Assembly (NCBI GenBank): GCA_964547415.1
Contig: CAZJNX010000271.1
Coordinates: forward strand, 1 to 5,592
Direction of reading: 5' to 3'
Origin: CAZJNX01 sp964547415
GTDB lineage: Bacteria; Pseudomonadota; Alphaproteobacteria; Rhizobiales; Amorphaceae
DNA length: 5,592 nucleotides
Below are positions 1 to 5,070 of the stretch, piece by piece. The translations under genes were made by a program, and so were the position numbers. Under the pieces are notes generated by a model that was given only the letters and a program-made list of their open reading frames with translations, had not been told where the DNA came from and did no database searches. Position 1 is the stretch's first letter, and each line of letters opens with the position of its first letter.

Positions 1-426
1 CGGCAGCACGGCCTCGCGCCCCGCCTCGCCCATCAGGCCGGTCTTGCCGCCGGGCAGCGGAAAGGCGGTCGGCGCGCCGATCACGCCGCCGTCCGCGAAC
101 GGCAGCATGTTCGCTGCGGTCTTCACGGCACTGCCGGTGAAGCCGCCGACGAGCCCGTTCACGAGCCCGCCGGTCCCCCGCGTCACGAGGTCCGTGAGCG
201 GCCTGAGGCCCGCCCGAAACGCCGAGGCGGAAATGGACAGGGCCGCCCGGCGCAGGACGTCGTCGAGCCGGCGGCCCTCGAGGACTGCCGAGCGCAGCCC
301 GGAGACGAGCGTGCGGGAGAAGGTGCGGGAGGACCGCTCGAGCGTGTCGGCGACCTCCTGGGCCATGTCGAGCTCGCCGTCGAAGTCGTCGTCGAAGCCG
401 AAGGGGTCGAGATCATCCTCGCTCAT
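1..426 (-). CDS. GTA/phage tail tape measure protein, N-terminal part (cut by window edge)
   Basis: This is the N-terminal 142 residues of a short tape measure protein, which sets tail length and fills the tail tube. The frame stays open from ATG 426 to base 1, so the C-terminus is outside the window. Residues 2-20 are very acidic (10 Asp/Glu). Residues 21-83 form an amphipathic helical stretch (MAQEVADTLERSSRTF onward). A Gly/Val-rich hydrophobic part (85-104) follows, then MLPFADGGVIGAPTAFPLP (107-125) and TGLMGEAGREAVLP (129-142). That last block is the hallmark of GTA and lambdoid tape measure C-termini, usually GEAGPEAIMPL; here Pro is replaced by Arg. RcGTA-type tape measures are only about 200 aa, so most of the protein is probably present. 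A GGAG sits about 10 nt upstream of the ATG. The gene overlaps the preceding chaperone gene by 14 bp. An alternative ATG at 416, in another frame, gives a low-complexity product and was rejected. Confidence 0.88.
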   Translation of the reverse strand, partial: MSEDDLDPFGFDDDFDGELDMAQEVADTLERSSRTFSRTLVSGLRSAVLEGRRLDDVLRRAALSISASAFRAGLRPLTDLVTRGTGGLVNGLVGGFTGSAVKTAANMLPFADGGVIGAPTAFPLPGGKTGLMGEAGREAVLP

Positions 427-643
427 CGGGAAAGCGCTCCATCAGGCGGGAAAGGTCCGCGGCCGTCGGCACCGCCCGTCCCGCCCCCTCGCCGAGGCCG
501 AGAAGCATCGCCACCTCCGGCACCGACAGGCGCCAGAAGGCGGCGGGATGCATCCCCCGCTCGCCGACGAGGACGCGGAACAGGTGCCGGAAGGGAAAGG
601 GGTGCCGGGCGGCATCCGCCGCCGGAGCGACCGCGGCGGTCAA
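413..643 (-). CDS. Tail assembly chaperone, rcc01693 / Phage_TAC_6 type
   Basis: This is a small protein of about 76 aa if started at TTG 643. Its core (FPFRHLFRVLVGERGMHPA, then FWRLSVPEVAMLL) matches the pattern of the short GTA tail assembly chaperone family (rcc01693-like, Phage_TAC_6): an aromatic/Pro start, a helix, then a P..FW.L.P.E motif. Such proteins are thought to help the tube protein polymerise around the tape measure; that role is inferred from family and position. The frame is open upstream to 985, but only sequence after about 643 looks coding. The TTG overlaps the stop of the upstream gp10-type gene as TTGA, and the only GAGG is 13 nt away, which is poor spacing. A -1 frameshift from the upstream gene would enter this frame at the same point (see 643-649), so the protein may be made mainly as a fusion. 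The next in-frame ATG is residue 31 (556), too late because it removes the FPF helix. Confidence 0.75.
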   Translation of the reverse strand: MTAAVAPAADAARHPFPFRHLFRVLVGERGMHPAAFWRLSVPEVAMLLGLGEGAGRAVPTAADLSRLMERFPDERG

Positions 644-966
644 GGGTTTGCGGGAGCCTCGCCCCCGAACGTGGCGGTGAGGAGGTCGGCCGCGATCCGC
701 GCGAAGCCGGCCGCGCCGCCCTCCGCGGTCATCCGCGCCACGGCCTCGTCGCTCACCTCGTGGCCGGCGCCGCGAAGGCCCGCGCCGATGATGCGCACGA
801 GGTCGCGCGCCTTGAGGCGGCCGGTCCCGAAGCGGTCGACGAGGCTCGCCACGTCCTCCGCCCCGAAGGCGGCCTCGAGCTCGCCGAGCGCGCCGAGGGT
901 GAGGCACAGGGTGTAGCGCTCGCCCGACAGGACGGCGTCGATCTCCCCGCGATACCGGTTCGCCAT
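640..966 (-). CDS. Gene transfer agent gp10-type tail protein (GTA_gp10 family)
   Basis: This 108-aa protein starts MANRYRGEIDAVLSGERYTL and continues CLTLGALGELEAAFG, the characteristic N-terminal half of the GTA gp10 family (annotated as gene transfer agent family or GTA tail tube-associated protein). The C-terminal half is helical (GRLKARDLVRIIGAGLRG, then VARMTAEGGAAGFARI) and ends FGGEAPANP. By position, between the tail tube and the small chaperone, it probably acts in tail tube assembly, comparable to the first of the two tail chaperones of lambdoid phages. I chose ATG 966 because family members usually begin MANR. An in-frame GTG at 972 would add two residues (GTG ACC ATG) and overlap the tube gene stop as GTGA (969-972). 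Neither start has a strong Shine-Dalgarno sequence, which suggests translational coupling to the tube gene. The 3' end carries a possible -1 slippery heptamer. Confidence 0.85.
   Translation of the reverse strand: MANRYRGEIDAVLSGERYTLCLTLGALGELEAAFGAEDVASLVDRFGTGRLKARDLVRIIGAGLRGAGHEVSDEAVARMTAEGGAAGFARIAADLLTATFGGEAPANP
643..649 (-). promoter_or_regulatory. Putative -1 programmed frameshift heptamer (A AAC CCT)
   Basis: Read on the minus strand, the last sense codons of the gp10-type gene are GCA AAC CCT, then TGA. The heptamer A_AAC_CCT fits X_XXY_YYZ in the zero frame (X=A, Y=C, Z=T). Slipping back one base gives AAA CCC TTG ACC, which is the frame of the downstream tail assembly chaperone. 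A GAGG at 657-660 lies 7 nt upstream, a possible stimulatory Shine-Dalgarno sequence. Two GC-rich hairpins can form downstream: 633-639 with 616-622 (7 bp), or 618-623 with 608-613 (6 bp, GGAT loop). They are mutually exclusive. The first begins only 3 nt after the heptamer, shorter than the usual 5-9 nt. The parallel is the lambda G/GT tail chaperone frameshift. The function is inferred; A_AAC_CCT is not among the best-studied efficient sites. Confidence 0.5.
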
Positions 967-968
967 GG

Positions 969-1385
969 TCACACCGCCGGCGCAAAGGTCAGGGCGCCCG
1001 CCGACTCCATGGCGATCTCGAAGACCACCTCGCCGTCGTGGGTGCCGCCGTACTCGAGCGCCGTCAGCTGAAAGGGGCCCTCGACGGTGCCGAAGTCGGG
1101 GATCGCCACCTGCCAGGTCGCGATCCGCCCCTCGAAGAACACCTCGCGGACGGCCGCATCGGCCGCGCCGTCCTTGAAGATCCCCGCGCCGGAGATGTCG
1201 GCGCGCCTGACGCCCGCGCCCGCCAGAAGCTCCCGCCAGCGGCCCTCCGACTCGGTGTCCGTCACGTCCACCGTGTCGGCGTTGAAGGACAGCCGCCGGC
1301 TCCTGAGGCCGGCCACCGTCACGAAACCGCCCGCCCCGTCGGCATCGAGCTTCAAGAGCAGGTCCTTGCCTTTCTGGGCACCCAT
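969..1385 (-). CDS. Phage/GTA major tail tube protein, TP901-1 family
   Basis: This 138-aa protein forms the stacked rings of the tail tube. The start MGAQKGKDLLLKLD, then FVTVAGLRSRRLSFNADTV and DVTDTESEGRWRELLAGAGV, is the classic N-terminal signature of the TP901-1 major tail protein family as found in GTA g9. The middle (ISGAGIFKD) and the end (FQLTALEYGGTHDGEVVFEI, then MESAGALTF) fit the usual beta-sandwich tube fold, including the C-terminal pattern of an F..ALEY.G.HDGEV strand pair and an ESAG.L.F strand. The length is normal for the family. ATG 1385 has GGAG 8 nt upstream (CGGAGACGACGAC before the ATG). The gene starts 17 nt after the tail terminator stop, one of the few non-overlapping junctions in the tail part. 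That fits a separate, higher translation rate for this many-copy protein, which is an inference. Confidence 0.92.
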   Translation of the reverse strand: MGAQKGKDLLLKLDADGAGGFVTVAGLRSRRLSFNADTVDVTDTESEGRWRELLAGAGVRRADISGAGIFKDGAADAAVREVFFEGRIATWQVAIPDFGTVEGPFQLTALEYGGTHDGEVVFEIAMESAGALTFAPAV

Positions 1386-1402
1386 GTCGTCGTCTCCGAA
1401 CG

Positions 1403-1813
1403 TCAGGCGGCGGGCTCGGTCAGCCCGCGGAAGGTCATGGCGGCGCGATAGGAACGCCGGTCACGCTCCGGCGACAGACGCGTGCGCACGTGGCGCAGCT
1501 GCACGAGCCGGTGGCCGGCGAGCGACAGGTCCGCCTCGTCGAGGAGCTCGCGGACGCGGAAGGCGATCTCGCTCGCCTCCCGCCGCCCGTAGCCGCGGGA
1601 GTACACGTCGATGCCGACGCGGTGCTCGACGAGGGGCGGATCGTCCCCGTCCGCCTCGCGCGAATCGAGCGCGCCGAAGACCACGAACGGCGGTTTCGCC
1701 CCCCGCGGCACCCGGTCGTGGATGGCGGCCTCGCCGAGGAGCTGGAGAAGTGCCGCGTCCCCGGCGAGCCGCTGGTAGATCGCAGACATCAGCGCGGTGC
1801 GCGGGTCGCTCAC
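1403..1813 (-). CDS. Tail terminator / tail completion protein, DUF3168 family (GTA g8 type)
   Basis: This 136-aa protein reads VSDPRTALMSAIYQRLAGDA at its start, followed by LLGEAAIHDRVPRGAKPPFV, a D.EADGDD acidic loop, LVEHRVGIDVYSRGYGRREA and RVRELLDEADLSLAGHRLV. This is the typical DUF3168 layout: an N-terminal helix, the I.DRVP....PF..FG strand, the H...ID.YSR..G strand, a helix (EASEIAFRVRELLD) and C-terminal strands. DUF3168 proteins sit at the head-proximal end of the tail and finish the tube so that it can dock to the head. The GTG start at 1813 overlaps the TGA of the stopper gene as GTGA (1810-1813). It has a very strong Shine-Dalgarno sequence, AGGAGGAGGAG, within the end of the previous gene, so this non-ATG start is well supported. 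The longer frame up to 2026 is shadow sequence. Confidence 0.9.
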   Translation of the reverse strand: MSDPRTALMSAIYQRLAGDAALLQLLGEAAIHDRVPRGAKPPFVVFGALDSREADGDDPPLVEHRVGIDVYSRGYGRREASEIAFRVRELLDEADLSLAGHRLVQLRHVRTRLSPERDRRSYRAAMTFRGLTEPAA

Positions 1814-2142
1814 GGCTCCTCCTCCTCGGCATGGCACACGAGGTAGCGGCGGAGCGGATCGGCCGGCTCGACGGCGAGGACGCGGTAGCGCCGCGCCCCG
1901 TCGCGAATGACCATCCCGCTCGCCACGTCCGGTCCCGCGCGCAGGGTGATGCGATGGACGAGGAGCCCGGTCAGCCGACCGTCCTCCACGCTCTCGCGGC
2001 GCCTGCGGGTCTCGACGGCGGCCCACGCGAAGCCACCGGACACGAACGTGCGGGTCGCCCCGCCCATCCCGTCCGGCACGTCCTCGGGCACCAGGATCTC
2101 GACCCGCCGGCGCAGCCGGCCGATGGTCGGGGCCCCGCTCAC
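1810..2142 (-). CDS. Phage head closure / head-tail adaptor protein (stopper, GTA g7 type)
   Basis: This 110-aa protein begins VSGAPTIGRLRRRVEILVPE and continues PDGMGGATRTFVSGGFAWAA, VETRRRRESVEDGRLTGLLV, HRITLRAGPDVASGMVIRDG and RRYRVLAVEPADPLRRYLV. The family pattern is clear: L..R..I......DG.GG....., W..V..R, HRITLR, G..I..G.R.Y.V..V...D...R.L. This is the SPP1 gp16 / HK97 gp7-like head closure family, a small beta-barrel that plugs the connector and keeps packaged DNA in. GTG 2142 is chosen because it forms a GTGA overlap with the connector stop (2139-2142) and has GGTGGGG just upstream. The frame continues upstream to 2538, but that part is Arg/Gly-rich shadow. The C-terminal AEEEEP is encoded by the same bases that act as the Shine-Dalgarno sequence of the next gene. 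Confidence 0.88.
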   Translation of the reverse strand: MSGAPTIGRLRRRVEILVPEDVPDGMGGATRTFVSGGFAWAAVETRRRRESVEDGRLTGLLVHRITLRAGPDVASGMVIRDGARRYRVLAVEPADPLRRYLVCHAEEEEP

Positions 2143-2708
2143 AGCCCCACCACCCGGTAGGGCGCCACGAGCGACCACACGCCGTGGGCGATGTCGGGCG
2201 TGACCGCCTCGGTGGAGGCGGCCTCCCTGTGCTCGAACCAGAAGGCGAGGAGCATGCGGATCGCCTGGCGGAGCGGCGCCGGAACGTCGTCCGCCGTCGT
2301 CCCGTAGCCCGCCGTCACGTCCACTTCGATGCCGTTGTCGGCATTGCGGTCGAGAGCCGCCGGCCGGAACCTGAGTCGTGCCGGGTCGGCCCGCAGCTCC
2401 GCCTGCCATGCGGCGGCGTCCACCACGCCGGGAGTCCCGTCCGCGCCGAATACCGTGACGGCGTCCACCGACACGATGGGCGCGGGCGCCAGCCGCATGA
2501 CGCCGGCCCGCGGCCAGCCTTCCCGGCAGATGCGCCACCCCTGGGTGATGAGCGCCCGGCCGGTGAGGCCCTCCACGTGGGCCCGCGCGGCCGTCACGAG
2601 GCTCGCGACGAGGACGTCCTCCGCGTCGGTGTCGAGCCGCAGGAACGCCCGCGCCTCGTCGAGCGACACGGGTTCGCTCGCCGGCGGGGCGACGAGTACC
2701 GCCGTCAT
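2139..2708 (-). CDS. Head-tail connector / adaptor protein (GTA g6, phiE125 gp8-like)
   Basis: This 189-aa protein starts MTAVLVAPPASEPVSLDEAR, then AFLRLDTDAEDVLVASLVTA and ARAHVEGLTGRALITQGWR. The N-terminal half is the gp6-type connector helix bundle: EP.SLDEA..FLR.D...ED.L...L..AAR..VE..TGRALITQ. The middle (residues 74-130) is a beta-rich insert, and IEVDVTAGYGTTADDVPAPL (127-146) followed by RQAIRMLLAFWFEHREA (147-163) is the conserved end. This larger two-part form is known in GTAs and Gram-negative phages as phiE125 gp8-like. The protein makes a ring under the portal to which the stopper binds. ATG 2708 has GAGGT 6 nt upstream. The stop overlaps the next gene by 4 bp. It is the first gene after the terminator-like gap behind the capsid gene, so it and the tail genes may be transcribed at a lower level than the capsid gene. 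Confidence 0.9.
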   Translation of the reverse strand: MTAVLVAPPASEPVSLDEARAFLRLDTDAEDVLVASLVTAARAHVEGLTGRALITQGWRICREGWPRAGVMRLAPAPIVSVDAVTVFGADGTPGVVDAAAWQAELRADPARLRFRPAALDRNADNGIEVDVTAGYGTTADDVPAPLRQAIRMLLAFWFEHREAASTEAVTPDIAHGVWSLVAPYRVVGL

Positions 2709-2732
2709 GGCTGCACCTCGCTTGCGAATGAG

Positions 2733-2754
2733 AAAGGGGGGCGCGTGGCCCCCC
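2733..2754 (-). terminator. Terminator-like hairpin with T-rich tail behind the capsid gene
   Basis: On the minus strand, GGGGGGC (2754-2748) and GCCCCCC (2742-2736) form a 7-bp all-GC stem with a 5-nt loop (CACGC), followed directly by TTTCTCATT (2735-2727). This is the shape of a Rho-independent terminator. The T run is short and interrupted, and the connector gene with its Shine-Dalgarno sequence starts only 19 nt past the T run, so partial termination is more likely than a full stop. Such a site would give more capsid mRNA than connector and tail mRNA. The structure is read directly from the sequence; the effect on expression is inferred. Confidence 0.6.
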
Positions 2755-2769
2755 GGGAAGGATCGGGGA

Positions 2770-2793
2770 CGGCGGGCGGCTGTCCGCCCGCCG
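2770..2793 (-). repeat. 10-bp inverted repeat just after the capsid stop
   Basis: CGGCGGGCGG (2770-2779) and CCGCCCGCCG (2784-2793) are perfect inverted repeats separated by CTGT. They form a 10-bp GC stem with a tetraloop in the RNA, starting 6 nt after the capsid stop codon. No T run follows, so it does not look like an intrinsic terminator by itself. It could protect the 3' end of capsid mRNA from exonucleases or act together with the second hairpin at 2733-2754. The two hairpins fill most of the 91-bp gap, and no promoter or small gene is visible there. Confidence 0.6.
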
Positions 2794-2799
2794 CCGCCG

Positions 2800-4074
2800 T
2801 CAGGCCGTGCCGAACTTCAGGAGCTTGATCGCGGCGTAGTCCTGGATGCCGCCGCCGACCCTCTTCGTGGTGTAGAAGAGGACGTGGGGCTTCGAGGTGA
2901 ACGGGTCGCGCAGGATGCGGATGCCCGCCCGGTCCACCACCATGTAGCCGCGCTTGAAGTCGCCGAAGGCGACGGAGAAGCTGTCCGGCCCGATCTCGTC
3001 CATCTCCTCGCTCTCCACGACGGGGAAGTTGAGGAGCGAGGCCGGCGCGCCGGGGGTGGCGGGCGGCGACCAGATGAGGTTGCCGTCCGCGTCCTTCAGC
3101 TTGCGGATCGCCGCCTGGGTCTTGCGGCTCATGACGAACGTGGCGTTCTGACGGTAGCCCGACTTGAGCGCGTAGACGAGGTCGATGAGGGCGTCCGCCG
3201 AGGACACGCCGGCCGTCCCGTCGCTCGCGTCGAATCCGCCCGACTGGCCGGTGACCACGTAGCCGAGCCGCTCCCACTGCCAGCTCCCGTCCGCCACCTT
3301 GGTGGCGGCCATGAAGCCCGCCGGCTTGCCCGTGCCGTCGCCCGACACGAAGGCCGCGCTCTCCTTCTCGGCGAAGGCGGTCTCGATCTCGGTCGCGAGC
3401 CAGCGGTCGATGTCGACGGCCGCGTCCTCGAGCAGCGTCTGGGACGCGGCCGGGATCGCGTACAGCTCGTGGGTCGGGAAGGACATCTCGCGCAAGGTGG
3501 GCGCGGCCGTCTCCGAGTAGTCGAGCGCCTCCGCCGCCCAGCCGACCTCCGGGCCGGCCGAGCTGAACGCCTTCTTGTAGGTTCCGCCGGAAATCTGCAC
3601 GACCGAGGCGATGGAGCGGATCGGCGAGATCGCCGCGAGGCGCATGCCCACCTCGCGCTCGATCGCGTCGGGCACCAGGAAGCCGGCGTCGTCGGACGAG
3701 CCGGTGAGCGCCTTCTTCTCGATCTCCTTCAGGCCCGTCTCCCGGCCGCCGCGCACATAGGCGGCGAAGGCCGACTTGTGCTCGGCCGCCACGTGGCAGG
3801 AGGCGGCCCCGCCCGCGCCGATCGGCGGACGGGCCGCCTTCAGCACCAGGTCGTCCACGCGGCGGCGGTGCTCGTCGAGGGCATCGCTCACCCGCTCGAG
3901 CTTGTCGCGCGTGACGACGTCGGACGCCATGCGCGTCTCGATCTCCTTCAGGCGCTCGTCGTTGGTTTCGCGAAACGCCTCGAACGCGCCCATGAACTCG
4001 GAGAACGCGTTCGCCACCTCGGGGTTAACGCGCACGTCCTTGGTCTCGAGGACCGGATTGTCCTTCTCGCTCAT
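2800..4074 (-). CDS. Phage/GTA major capsid protein, HK97 fold, with N-terminal scaffold domain
   Basis: This 424-aa protein builds the prohead shell. Residues 20-82 are a charged, heptad-like helical stretch (AFEAFRETNDERLKEIETRM, then RDKLERVSDALDEHRRRVDD). This is the delta/scaffold domain typical of HK97-type capsid proteins that lack a separate scaffold and are trimmed by the protease. The mature part probably begins near 110-125, before ALTGSSDDAGFLVPDAIERE, where the conserved G..LVP motif (131-135) opens the HK97 fold. Other family marks are the SGGTYKKAF strand (162-170), GWAAEALDYSETAAPTLREM (178-197), the long-helix region LLEDAAVDIDRWLATEIETA (214-233), FVSGDGTGKPAGF (242-254), WSPPATPGAPASLLNFPVV (335-353) and the C-terminal GDFKRGYMVVDRAGIRILRD (371-390). 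ATG 4074 has GAGG 6 nt upstream, and the protease stop TAG lies within that region (3-nt gap). The exact cleavage site is inferred, not visible. Confidence 0.96.
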   Translation of the reverse strand: MSEKDNPVLETKDVRVNPEVANAFSEFMGAFEAFRETNDERLKEIETRMASDVVTRDKLERVSDALDEHRRRVDDLVLKAARPPIGAGGAASCHVAAEHKSAFAAYVRGGRETGLKEIEKKALTGSSDDAGFLVPDAIEREVGMRLAAISPIRSIASVVQISGGTYKKAFSSAGPEVGWAAEALDYSETAAPTLREMSFPTHELYAIPAASQTLLEDAAVDIDRWLATEIETAFAEKESAAFVSGDGTGKPAGFMAATKVADGSWQWERLGYVVTGQSGGFDASDGTAGVSSADALIDLVYALKSGYRQNATFVMSRKTQAAIRKLKDADGNLIWSPPATPGAPASLLNFPVVESEEMDEIGPDSFSVAFGDFKRGYMVVDRAGIRILRDPFTSKPHVLFYTTKRVGGGIQDYAAIKLLKFGTA

Positions 4075-4077
4075 CGT

Positions 4078-4695
4078 CTACCTCGTCTGACGCAGGTTGA
4101 TCGCGCCGCGGCGCAGGAGGGCGACCATCCGCGCCTCGTGGAACGCCGTGGTGGCCTTGTCTTCGTGCGGGGAGGCAGCCTTGGCCGCCTCGGCCCGCGC
4201 CTCGGGGAGCATCGGGAAGGTCACGATGGAGATCTCCCACAGGTCGATCTCGAGGAGCCGGCGGATCGCACCGCCCCGCTCCTGCCGGCTCCGCACCGTG
4301 CGAAAGCCGATCGACAGCCCGTCGAGGATGCCCGCGCGCATGAGGCTCATCACCTCGCGCCCGCGCCGCGTCTCGGCCGTGACCTCGCCGACGACGGCGA
4401 GCCCGCGCCCGTCCTCCTCGATGGAAAGAAAGCGCCCCACCGGCTCGTGGGGATCGTGCTGGAAGAGGAGCTTCACCCGCTCCGCCCCGCGCCGGGCGAG
4501 GGAGGCGGCGAACGCCCCGCGTTCCACCACGTCGCCGGACAGGTCCTCGCGGCCGAACAGGCTCGCGTGGCCGCGGAACCGCCCGTCCGCCGAGACGGCG
4601 GGCAGCGGCGTCCTCAGAAGCTTCGTCTCGAGCCCCGCCCGTGCGGGGGTCGAAGGCGGAAGGATCGCCGGCGAGCCGTTCACCGGTTCATCCAT
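4078..4695 (-). CDS. HK97 family prohead protease
   Basis: This 205-aa serine protease of the herpesvirus-like fold matures the prohead by removing the capsid scaffold domain. Visible marks are GRFRGHASLFGREDLSGDVV (38-57), the usual G.AS.F...D..GD.V..GAF start; LLFQHDPHEPVGRF (77-89) with probable catalytic His80; and MRAGILDGLSIGFRTV (119-134) with probable catalytic Ser128 in the conserved DGLSIGF motif. LLEIDLWEISIVTFPM (147-162) is the conserved strand pair, holding the acidic residues common to the family. The first 25 residues (Pro/Ala-rich) and the last 35 are variable. ATG 4695 overlaps the upstream small gene by 16 bp and has only a weak Shine-Dalgarno sequence. An alternative GTG at 4683 would make a GTGA overlap (4680-4683) and shorten the protein by 4 residues. 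The placement directly before the capsid gene is standard for HK97-like phages and GTAs. Confidence 0.95.
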   Translation of the reverse strand: MDEPVNGSPAILPPSTPARAGLETKLLRTPLPAVSADGRFRGHASLFGREDLSGDVVERGAFAASLARRGAERVKLLFQHDPHEPVGRFLSIEEDGRGLAVVGEVTAETRRGREVMSLMRAGILDGLSIGFRTVRSRQERGGAIRRLLEIDLWEISIVTFPMLPEARAEAAKAASPHEDKATTAFHEARMVALLRRGAINLRQTR

Positions 4696-4850
4696 TCGAA
4701 CGGATCGACGATGCGGGGCGGCGTCGGCCGGCTGCGCCGCATCTCGAGCATCTGAGAAAGAACACGACGGAATTCCTCGAAAACAGGCGCATGATCGCGC
4801 GCCCCGCTCCTGTAAAGGAGGAGGTTTATCCAGTTCATGAAAGCGTCCAT
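4680..4850 (-). CDS. Small conserved-position protein of unknown function between portal and protease
   Basis: This is a 56-aa protein with no family I can name. It starts MDAFMNWINLLLYRSGARDH, a hydrophobic/aromatic N-terminal patch too short and broken for a clear membrane span. It continues as an amphipathic helix (APVFEEFRRVLSQMLEMRRS, 21-40) and ends in a Pro/Arg segment (RPTPPRIVDPFEWMNR). It sits where RcGTA has the small gene g3.5, which makes an accessory head role plausible, but this is positional inference only. Reasons to think it real: it lies neatly between two genes (23-nt gap before, 16-bp overlap with the protease), its composition resembles a folded protein rather than an Arg/Pro shadow, and without it there would be a 178-bp gap. 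The start could also be ATG 4838 (MNWINLL). Neither start has a strong Shine-Dalgarno sequence. The frame upstream to 5123 is shadow. Confidence 0.62.
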   Translation of the reverse strand: MDAFMNWINLLLYRSGARDHAPVFEEFRRVLSQMLEMRRSRPTPPRIVDPFEWMNR

Positions 4851-4873
4851 GCTTGGTCTCTGGGATGACCGCC

Positions 4874-5065
4874 TCAGTCTCGGTCGCCGCTGAACAGCGA
4901 AGTGAGGCGCGCGATCTCGTTGACGAAGTCGTTGAAACGCTGGTTGGAACGCGCGTTCTCGCGCAGGGACCAGACGAGGAGGGCGCTCGAGCCGGACGCC
5001 CACAGGAAGAGGGCGAGATGCGCGAGATCCCCCCGCTCGACGACCGACTGGGTGAGCGGGTCCAT
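4874..5065 (-). CDS. Small protein with one predicted membrane segment, unknown function, after the portal
   Basis: This is a 63-aa protein, family not recognised. Residues 15-35 (LAHLALFLWASGSSALLVWSL) form one long hydrophobic stretch compatible with a single transmembrane helix. It is followed by a polar helix (RENARSNQRFNDFVNEIARL, 36-55) and an acidic end (FSGDRD). The short N-terminal part (MDPLTQSVVERGD) has no signal-peptide character beyond this segment. ATG 5065 is preceded by GGAGG at 10 nt, a good match. A GTG at 5074 overlaps the portal stop as GTGA but lies too close to that Shine-Dalgarno sequence. Short membrane-segment ORFs next to the portal gene are often seen in alphaproteobacterial GTA-like clusters; whether this one acts in head assembly, membrane docking or release cannot be told from sequence. 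A lysis role (holin-like) is possible but unsupported: there is only one span and no lysin nearby. Confidence 0.7.
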   Translation of the reverse strand: MDPLTQSVVERGDLAHLALFLWASGSSALLVWSLRENARSNQRFNDFVNEIARLTSLFSGDRD

Positions 5066-5070
5066 GGGTG

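Noticed and set aside
183..416. 77-aa minus-strand frame with an ATGA overlap behind the chaperone gene
   Set aside because: The overlap is attractive, but the product is Ser/Thr/Pro-rich. The other frame from ATG 426 has a better ribosome site, stays open to the window edge and carries tape measure motifs.
44..916. 290-aa plus-strand frame opposite the tape measure and gp10 genes
   Set aside because: Ser/Arg/Pro-rich low-complexity product that lies antisense to recognised tail genes; no Shine-Dalgarno or family signal.
644..985. Upstream extension of the tail assembly chaperone frame to 985
   Set aside because: This part translates to Arg/Gly-rich sequence antagonistic to the gp10 frame; only the region after the frameshift or TTG point looks coding.
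2709..2799. Internal promoter for the tail genes in the capsid-connector gap
   Set aside because: No -35/-10-like or AT-rich element is visible; the gap is almost all GC-rich hairpins.
2705..3277. 190-aa minus-strand frame inside the capsid gene
   Set aside because: It is in a shifted frame of the capsid gene, with Arg/His/Gly-rich shadow composition; the capsid frame is certain.
2329..4755. 808-aa open frame on the plus strand, antisense to protease and capsid
   Set aside because: It mirrors strongly GC3-biased genes on the other strand, is full of Arg/Gly/Leu/His repeats without fold-like pattern, and covers two unmistakable minus-strand genes. Its length follows from the codon bias.
4874..5065. 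Holin for particle release
   Set aside because: Only one hydrophobic segment, no lysin or spanin next to it, and position between portal and protease fits a head-associated small gene better. Kept as unknown.
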